From positions 1 to 62,191 of the forward strand of contig JAEUOR010000058.1 of the NCBI GenBank assembly GCA_016790635.1: 62,191 nucleotides of DNA, read 5' to 3'. Made by a program: the position numbers and the translations under genes. Shown here in pieces: positions 56,326 through 62,191 of this stretch (position 1 is the first letter of the stretch; the number at the start of each line of letters is the position of its first letter). A model generated the notes under the pieces. It worked only from the letters and a program-made list of their open reading frames with translations, had not been told where the DNA came from and made no database searches. This DNA is from Burkholderiales bacterium (lineage in GTDB: Bacteria > Pseudomonadota > Gammaproteobacteria > Burkholderiales > JAEUOS01).

Positions 56326-56341
56326 TGTGACGCCGATCACC
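56326..56341 (+). promoter_or_regulatory. Crp-like binding site upstream of tpsB2
   Basis: TGTGACGCCGATCACC contains the half-sites TGTGA and TCAC separated by six bases, the E. coli CRP arrangement with one half-site short by one base. A GATAAT box lies at 56352-56357, and the tpsB2 GTG start is at 56382. The site lies about 40 bases upstream of the start codon. The Crp/Fnr gene in the first TPS locus is a possible binder. Confidence 0.45.
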
Positions 56342-56381
56342 TTCCCTCGGCGATAATCGCGGTCTGTGCGCGTGCGCCGCC

Positions 56382-58076
56382 GTGCGCGTGCTTAGACTTG
56401 CGCCATTCATCGCCTTGTTTGCCATCATTTCGCGCCCACGCCATGCCGGCCCATTTCGTCGCCCGCACTGGCGCCACCGCCTCGTTGCGCTGGCCTGCAT
56501 CTGCGCCATGAACCTGGCCTCAGCCCAGACCCCTCAGCCGGCGGCGGAGGAGCGCGGACCGACCTTCCGGGTGGCGACTATCGCGCTCGAAGGCGCGACC
56601 CTGGTCGGTGACGCTGATTCGCAGGCGGTCCTGGCGCCCTTTCTCAACCGCGACATCGGCTTCGAAGACCTGGAGGCCGCGCGCGCCGCGGTCGAGCGAT
56701 TGTTCCGCGACCGCGGCTTTCGCCTGGTCACCGTGCGCATCCCGACCCAGGAGACCACCACCGGCGCGATCCGCTTCCAGGTCGTCGAACCGCGGGTGAC
56801 CGAAGTCAAGGTCAGCGGCAACGTGAACTTCAGCATCGCCAACTGGCAGGCCGGATTGCCGGCCTTGCGCAGCGGAGAACAGGTCGACCTGGACCTGGTC
56901 GACCGCCAGCTGCTGCTAGTCAACGAGAGCGGCGCCAAACGCGGACAGGTGATCTTCGAGGCGCTCGACACCCCCGACAAGCTGGTGGCGGAGATCCGCG
57001 CGCAGGACACGCCGCCCGCCTCCGGCATCGTCTTCCTGGACAACACCGGCAACGCGCAGACCGGCAAGCTGCGCTACGGCGTGGCCTGGCGCCACGCCAA
57101 CCTGTGGGACCGCGACCACCAGGTCAACCTGCAGTTCATCTCCGCGCCGCACGAGCGCAATCATCCCAACAGCGTCTCACTCCTGCCTTCGGACCGGGTA
57201 CAAATCTTCGGTGCGAGTTACCGCATTCCGCTGTACGCGCAAGCCGCCGCGCTCGACGCCACCTTCGGCTACTCGACGGTCAATTCCGGCGTACTGCCCA
57301 ACCTGTTCTCGGTGAGCGGGCGCGGCACGCTGGCCGGGGTGCGCTACACGCGCTACCTCAATCGTATCGACGGCTGGGAACCGCGCTGGTTCATCGCGCA
57401 GGACTATCGCGACTTCGACAACCGCGCAGTGTTCGGCGGGGTCAACTTCGCCCCCGACATCCGCCTGCACCCCCTGTCGACCGGCGTGTCGGCCAGCCGC
57501 AACGGCCAGGGCTACAACGCCGGACTGAACGTGTCCTTCGTGACCAACATCCCCGGGGGCGATGGCGGCGGCAAGCAGGACTTCAACGCCAATCGCCTGG
57601 GCGCCTCGTCGACCTACAAGCTGGTGCGCTTCGGCGCCAGTTACCTGGCCGCGCTGGGCCCGGCAATCGTCAACGCCACCTTCGACGGCCAGTGGACGCG
57701 CGACCTGCTGGTGGCCGGCGAGCAGTTCGGCGCAGGCGGGGCCACCTCGGTGCGCGGCTTCGGCGAGCGCTTCATCTCCGCCGATTCGGGATTGCGCTTC
57801 CAGTTCGAGCTGCAATCCCCCCCGCTTCTGGACCCGGCGGCGAATGCGGGCGGCAACCTGCGCGTGGTCGCCTTTGCCGACGGCGCCTACCTGACCAACA
57901 ATCAGCCGCTTGCGCCGGCGCGCTCCTACCTCGCCATCGCCTCGGTCGGCGTGGGACTGCGCGCGGCCTGGAACAAGCTCACCGCCCGCGTGGATGCAGC
58001 GCGCCCGGTGCATCAGGAGACTGGCCAGCCCTTCCGCTCCGGATTCGTGCATTTCTCGCTGGCGGTCGGGTTCTAG
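56382..58076 (+). CDS. TpsB outer-membrane transporter 2 (ShlB/FhaC family)
   Basis: 564 residues. A basic N-terminus with a hydrophobic leader ends around residue 49 (SAQTPQP follows). POTRA domains include FRVATIALEGATLVGDADSQ and VVEPRVTEVKVSGNVNF. The barrel includes FGYSTVNSGVLPNLFSVSGR and the conserved TSVRGFGERF (SVRGF). The last residues are FHFSLAVGF, ending in Phe as is normal. Start GTG 56382. It lies 13 bases upstream of tpsA2, which it would export. It is a paralogue of TpsB1. Confidence 0.94.
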   Translation: MRVLRLAPFIALFAIISRPRHAGPFRRPHWRHRLVALACICAMNLASAQTPQPAAEERGPTFRVATIALEGATLVGDADSQAVLAPFLNRDIGFEDLEAARAAVERLFRDRGFRLVTVRIPTQETTTGAIRFQVVEPRVTEVKVSGNVNFSIANWQAGLPALRSGEQVDLDLVDRQLLLVNESGAKRGQVIFEALDTPDKLVAEIRAQDTPPASGIVFLDNTGNAQTGKLRYGVAWRHANLWDRDHQVNLQFISAPHERNHPNSVSLLPSDRVQIFGASYRIPLYAQAAALDATFGYSTVNSGVLPNLFSVSGRGTLAGVRYTRYLNRIDGWEPRWFIAQDYRDFDNRAVFGGVNFAPDIRLHPLSTGVSASRNGQGYNAGLNVSFVTNIPGGDGGGKQDFNANRLGASSTYKLVRFGASYLAALGPAIVNATFDGQWTRDLLVAGEQFGAGGATSVRGFGERFISADSGLRFQFELQSPPLLDPAANAGGNLRVVAFADGAYLTNNQPLAPARSYLAIASVGVGLRAAWNKLTARVDAARPVHQETGQPFRSGFVHFSLAVGF

Positions 58077-58089
58077 GGGTGCGGCTGCA

Positions 58090-61000
58090 ATGACTCTGCG
58101 CCCTCGCGACACCGCCATCGGCCGCGCAGCATCGGGCGTGCGTCGCCGCGGCGATATCGATTCAATGCCGGGCGCCGTTGTGCGGCGCGATGCCCGCGCC
58201 CGTGCTCCGCGCCCGCAAAGACCGACGGCGCTGGCCGCCGCGCTAGCAGGCGCTGCGCTCCTGTCCCTGGCGCCGCCCGGCGCCATCGCCCCGGCCACAG
58301 CCAACCCGACCAACCCATCGGTCATCGCCGGCAGCGCCACCTTCCAGCAGCACGGCAAGACGCTCTCGATCGTCAACAGCCCCAACACCATCATCCAGTG
58401 GGGCGGCTTTTCGATCCGCGCCGACGAGATCACGCGCTTCATCCAGCAGGGCCCGGGCTCGGCGGTCCTGAACCGCGTCACCGGCCCGGAGGCGTCCCAG
58501 CTCCTGGGGCAGCTGCTCTCCAACGGCCGCGTGTTCCTGATCAACCCCAACGGCATCGTCGTCGGGCCCGGCGCGACCATCGACACCGCCGGCTTCATCG
58601 CCTCGACGCTCAACATGTCGAACGCGGACTTCCTCTCCGGGCGCCTGCGCTTCGAAGCCGACGGCCGGCCGGCCGGCATCGCCAACTATGGCGTGATCCG
58701 GAGCCAGGGCGGACTGATCGCGCTGGTGGCAGGCGCGGTCGAGAACCACGGCACCATCTCCTCGCCCGGCGGCCAGGTCGCGCTCGCAGCCGGTCGCTCG
58801 GTCGAGATCGTCGATGTCAATTCGCCCAACATCCGCGTGCGCCTGAACAACGTGGGTGGCGAGGCACAGTTAAACCGCATCCTGCAGTCGGGCACCATCA
58901 GCGTGAGCGTGCCCAGCGGGCGCGACGCTAGCGCGGCGCGCGTCGAAGGCGGGCGCATCGTGCTCTACGCCGCCGGCGACGTCACCACCACCGTCACCAG
59001 CCGCGTTGCGGCCGACGGAACGCGCGGCGGCAGCGTCGTGGTCGAGTCTGCCGCAGGTCGCGTCGATCACCAGGGCACGACCAGCGCACGCGGCGAACCC
59101 GGCGGCGGCACCGCCGGCGCCGGGCCCGGCGGCAGCGTCGAACTGCGCGGCGACGTGGTGCGCGTCGGCGGCAGCATCAGCGTTGATGGCGCGACCGGCG
59201 GGCAGGTCGTGGTGGCCGCGCGCGCGGCCAGCGCCGATGGCAGCCTGAGCGCTGCGTCGCCGGTCGGGACAGGTGGTTCGATCGTGTTGCAGGCAAGCGG
59301 CGCCCTGAACGTAGCCGCAAACGCGCGCGTAGCCGCCGACGGCGCGGGCGGCGGCGGACGCGTCCTGCTGCAAGCGGGCGAGCGCGTCACGGTATTGGGC
59401 GGCGTAAGCGCGACGGGCACAGCGCCCGGCGACGCGCGCGCCGCCGGTAGTGGCGGTACCGCGGGCACGGCAGCAGCCGACCCCAACGCCCGCGGCGGCG
59501 ACATCCGCGTCCTCGGCACCGAGGTGGTGCTCAACGAGCAGGCGCGCGTGGACGCCAGCGCGCCGGCCGGCGGCGGTCAAATCCTGATCGGCGGCGACCT
59601 GCAGGGGCGCAATGCGGATGTCTTCAATGCGCAGCGCACCTTCCTCGGCCGCGACGTCGTCGTCGAGGCCAGCGCCACCCTCTCAGGCGACGGCGGACGC
59701 GTCATCGTTTGGGCGGAAGAAGCCACCAATTTCCGCGCCAGCATCAACGCCAACGCCGGGCCGCTGGGCGGCGACGGCGGCTTTGTCGAGGTCTCCGGCA
59801 AGAACGCGCTGATCTTCCGCGGCCGCGCCTCGGTCGACGCGCCCCTGGGGCGGCGCGGCACGGTGCTGCTGGACCCAAACAACATCTTCATCACCGGTGG
59901 TGTGGCGGGATCGGGTGCGCAGGACGCTCAACTCGCCGACAGCCAGATCCAGTTCACCGAGGGCCCCGGTGCCGATTCGACCATCAGCCGTGGCACGCTC
60001 GAGGCACTGACCGGCAACATCATCCTGCAGGCCGAGCAGAACATCACGCTCAACTCCGGCGTCACGCTGAACCTTGCCAACCAGACCGCCGGCGAGTCCG
60101 TCACCTTCCAGGCCGGCGGCAGCATCACGATATCAAGCTTCAGCTCGCTCACCACCGGCGGCGGCAACATCGTCCTGAGTGCACGCGACGCCGGCGCTGC
60201 CGCTCCCAACGCAGCGGCAGCGATCGCCATCAACGGCACGCTCAACGCCGGCGGCGGGACGATCAGCCTGTCGAACACCGGCTCGGGCGGGATCGTCAGT
60301 CCGGGAACGATCTCCAACGGCACCATTATCGTCAGCGGCTCCACCCTCAGTCTCACCAGCACAAGCAGTCAACTGATCAACACTGGCTTTGCCGGCACCG
60401 TGAACGTCGCCGCCACCAGTTCCTGGGCCTATATCGGTGGCGGGCTCAACCTCGTCCCCGGTGCGGTCCTCAACCTCTCGGGCTCGACGCGCTTCTACGG
60501 CGCCGTGAGCAACATCTCCGGCACCGGCACCATCAACCTGAGTTCCGGGGGCCTCAATACTGACGTTGGCGGCAACACCATCAATGTCGGCTCGGGTATC
60601 GTCATCAATGCGACCGGCACCTCCGGCTTCGGCGCCTGGTCCGGCACCGGCACGATCAATTCAGCCGGCATCGTCAACGTCAACGGCGGCAGCTTCACCA
60701 CCCAAGCCGGAGTGATGTTCGCCAACTCCGGGACCATGACGACCAACGCCGGCACCTTGAGTCTGAGCGGGGCCTGGTCCAACAGCGGCACGCTGACAGC
60801 GCTTGGCGGACTGACCAATCTGGGCGGCACTTTCAGCCTCGCGTCCATCAACGGCGCTCCCGGCGGGGTACTGGACCGTCTGGGCGGCGCGATCACGATG
60901 CCCGGGAGCGTCACGGGAGGCAACGGAACCTTGGACATCGGTGCAGCCGGGCCCTTCGGTGCCGGGGGCATGGGTACGTTCTCCGGCCGCCTGTCCAACT

Positions 61001-62191
61001 TGACCCTCATCAGTTCCGATGCGACCCAGCTGATCAACAGCAACGGCACCCTCGACAACGTCATCATCGGCACGGTCGCCAGTCCAAACCTTTCGGTCGC
61101 GACTTCAAGCAATCTGTCCATCCTGGGCAACCACACGATCGTCACCGGCGGCACCTTCAACGCGGGTGCGAGCGCGATGTACTTCAGCGCCGGCTCGACC
61201 ATCACTGGTGGTGGCACCCTGAGCATGTCCGGCGGCCTGATGCGCGGCGGCCTCGATGCCGCTGGCACCCTGACACTGGGTGTCAATACCACCCTGGCCG
61301 GCTACACCTCGCTCTACAGCTTCAACCCCACCACCTTTGTCAACGACGGCACCCTGCTGGCCAACACGCCGGCGCAGACGTTCTCGATCGCCCCGCTTCG
61401 TTTCATCAACAACGGTACCATCACCGCCAGCGCCGGCTCGCTCAGCATCACGCCGGGCTTGACCCTGGGGTCGGCCTTCACCAACGCCGGCACCGTGCTT
61501 ATCAATGGCGGGACGGCGAGCATCGACCCGAACGCCACCTTCGCCTGGACCAATACCGGCACCCTGTCCCAGAGCGCCGGCACGCTCAACCTCGGTGGCC
61601 GCTTCACCCCGGCCGAGATTGCCTCCGGACGCCTGGTCCGTACCGGCGGCTCGCTCAACATCACCGGGCTCTTCGACGGCGGCAACGGCACGCTCGACAT
61701 TCATACGCCCACCTTCGGCACCGGCGGCCTGACCGCGCTCAACGGCGGTACGCTCAGGAACACCACCCTCGTCAGTACCGGTACCACCCAGCTCGGCAAC
61801 ACGAACGGCACCCTCGACAACGTCACCATCGGCAATGTCGCCAATCCGAACCTGACGGTGACGGGCTCCAGCAACCTGTACGTCCTGGGCAACCAGACCA
61901 TCACGGCCGGCGGCACCTTCAACGCGGGCGCCACCGCGATGTACTTCAGCGCCGGCTCGACCATCACCGGCGGCGGCACCCTCCTCAAGGCCGGCGGCCT
62001 GATGCGCGGCGGCCTCGATGCCGCCGGCACCCTGACGCTGGGTGTCAATACCACCCTGGCCGGCTACACCTCGCTCTACAGCTTCAACCCCACCACCTTT
62101 GTCAACGACGGCACCCTGCTGGCCAATACGCCGGCGCAGACGTTCTCGATCGCCCCGCTTCGTTTCATCAACAACGGCACCATCACCGCCA
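58090..62191 (+). CDS. Two-partner secretion exoprotein TpsA 2, 3' end outside window
   Basis: Reading from the ATG at 58090, more than 1,360 codons are open to the right edge. An unusually long, Arg-rich leader (~65 residues) ends in a hydrophobic signal stretch (LAAALAGAALLSLAPPGAIA). The TPS domain follows with FQQHGKTLSIVNSPNTIIQW, GQLLSNGRVFLINPNGIVVG and SNADFLSGRLRFEAD. After that comes a long Gly/Ala/Thr/Asn-rich beta-helix. From about residue 940 there is tandem duplication with a ~254-residue period. It lies 13 bases after tpsB2. The surface or adhesin role is inferred from the family. An ATG within the leader could also be the start. Confidence 0.92.
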   Translation, partial: MTLRPRDTAIGRAASGVRRRGDIDSMPGAVVRRDARARAPRPQRPTALAAALAGAALLSLAPPGAIAPATANPTNPSVIAGSATFQQHGKTLSIVNSPNTIIQWGGFSIRADEITRFIQQGPGSAVLNRVTGPEASQLLGQLLSNGRVFLINPNGIVVGPGATIDTAGFIASTLNMSNADFLSGRLRFEADGRPAGIANYGVIRSQGGLIALVAGAVENHGTISSPGGQVALAAGRSVEIVDVNSPNIRVRLNNVGGEAQLNRILQSGTISVSVPSGRDASAARVEGGRIVLYAAGDVTTTVTSRVAADGTRGGSVVVESAAGRVDHQGTTSARGEPGGGTAGAGPGGSVELRGDVVRVGGSISVDGATGGQVVVAARAASADGSLSAASPVGTGGSIVLQASGALNVAANARVAADGAGGGGRVLLQAGERVTVLGGVSATGTAPGDARAAGSGGTAGTAAADPNARGGDIRVLGTEVVLNEQARVDASAPAGGGQILIGGDLQGRNADVFNAQRTFLGRDVVVEASATLSGDGGRVIVWAEEATNFRASINANAGPLGGDGGFVEVSGKNALIFRGRASVDAPLGRRGTVLLDPNNIFITGGVAGSGAQDAQLADSQIQFTEGPGADSTISRGTLEALTGNIILQAEQNITLNSGVTLNLANQTAGESVTFQAGGSITISSFSSLTTGGGNIVLSARDAGAAAPNAAAAIAINGTLNAGGGTISLSNTGSGGIVSPGTISNGTIIVSGSTLSLTSTSSQLINTGFAGTVNVAATSSWAYIGGGLNLVPGAVLNLSGSTRFYGAVSNISGTGTINLSSGGLNTDVGGNTINVGSGIVINATGTSGFGAWSGTGTINSAGIVNVNGGSFTTQAGVMFANSGTMTTNAGTLSLSGAWSNSGTLTALGGLTNLGGTFSLASINGAPGGVLDRLGGAITMPGSVTGGNGTLDIGAAGPFGAGGMGTFSGRLSNLTLISSDATQLINSNGTLDNVIIGTVASPNLSVATSSNLSILGNHTIVTGGTFNAGASAMYFSAGSTITGGGTLSMSGGLMRGGLDAAGTLTLGVNTTLAGYTSLYSFNPTTFVNDGTLLANTPAQTFSIAPLRFINNGTITASAGSLSITPGLTLGSAFTNAGTVLINGGTASIDPNATFAWTNTGTLSQSAGTLNLGGRFTPAEIASGRLVRTGGSLNITGLFDGGNGTLDIHTPTFGTGGLTALNGGTLRNTTLVSTGTTQLGNTNGTLDNVTIGNVANPNLTVTGSSNLYVLGNQTITAGGTFNAGATAMYFSAGSTITGGGTLLKAGGLMRGGLDAAGTLTLGVNTTLAGYTSLYSFNPTTFVNDGTLLANTPAQTFSIAPLRFINNGTITA
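60919..62191 (+). repeat. Tandem repeat of 762 bases (254 residues) inside tpsA2
   Basis: Sequence from 60919 recurs 762 bases later (from 61681), in frame. The first part is moderately conserved. The part 61150-61429 against 61912-62191 is nearly identical: about 265 of 280 bases by hand count, with an identical run of nearly 90 bases. Most changes in the late part are third-base or clustered in one five-codon patch. The second copy is cut by the window edge, so there may be more copies. Confidence 0.85.

Noticed and set aside
60919..62191. Periodic repeats considered as CRISPR or satellite DNA
   Set aside because: The repeats are in-frame coding units of tpsA2 with a 762-base period and no short repeat-spacer pattern.

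Overview
The window is GC-rich and gene-dense. It looks like a chromosome segment of a Burkholderiales-type betaproteobacterium. Supporting signs are two Bug-family (TctC-like) solute receptors, a small Trp-rich membrane protein, an ascD-like flavodoxin-type reductase divergent from an NAD-dependent epimerase, and a PEP-CTERM protein. No tRNA, rRNA, CRISPR array, insertion sequence or prophage gene was seen. No stretch longer than about 215 bases lacks a gene.

Layout. Positions 1-5650 (minus strand) hold a two-partner secretion locus with an unusual order: tpsB, a Crp/Fnr-type regulator, then a very large tpsA that runs off the left edge. Positions 5766-8268 hold housekeeping genes: trxB, an Smr-domain protein, a methyltransferase and a small Trp-rich membrane protein. 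A cytochrome c follows, then a complete livKHMGF branched-chain amino-acid type ABC operon with a DUF5672-like gene at its end (8434-14899). Positions 14922-19822 hold the reductase/epimerase pair, a YdcF-like protein, an MFS transporter, cytochrome b561 and a PepSY protein. Positions 19973-24373 hold a VOC protein and an AidB-like acyl-CoA dehydrogenase between two Bug receptors.

The core (24539-39135) reads as a quinate/shikimate/dehydroshikimate catabolic island built from two opposed operons. The plus-strand operon encodes a TRAP transporter (DctQ, DctM, DctP), a Gfo/Idh/MocA dehydrogenase, type II 3-dehydroquinate dehydratase, a divergent AroE-like dehydrogenase and a TetR regulator. The minus-strand operon encodes an HPPD-like VOC protein, a 3-dehydroshikimate dehydratase-like TIM barrel, a second complete Liv ABC transporter, a NIPSNAP protein and a second AroE. 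A PcaR/PcaU/PobR-type IclR regulator is divergent from this operon. Together these could import a hydroaromatic acid and convert it to protocatechuate. The protocatechuate ring-cleavage genes are not in this window.

Positions 39150-43175 hold a metal-dependent cyclase-family hydrolase divergent from a second TRAP transporter. Positions 43272-48246 (minus) hold ketone-body and acyl-CoA genes: scoB, scoA, acetoacetyl-CoA synthetase, a thioesterase and an SDR. Positions 48422-53486 (plus) hold an old-yellow-enzyme homologue, ETF-ubiquinone oxidoreductase, an MscS channel fused to a cyclic-nucleotide-binding domain, and a LuxR-type response regulator. The regulator's 3' end overlaps a convergent hybrid histidine kinase. 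A PEP-CTERM protein follows, and then a second two-partner secretion pair (56382 to the right edge) whose tpsA carries long tandem repeats. The two TPS loci bracket the window and point outward.

Functional calls rest on motifs and family resemblance recognised by eye. No database search was run. Start codons are inferred from ribosome-binding sites and may be off by a few codons.
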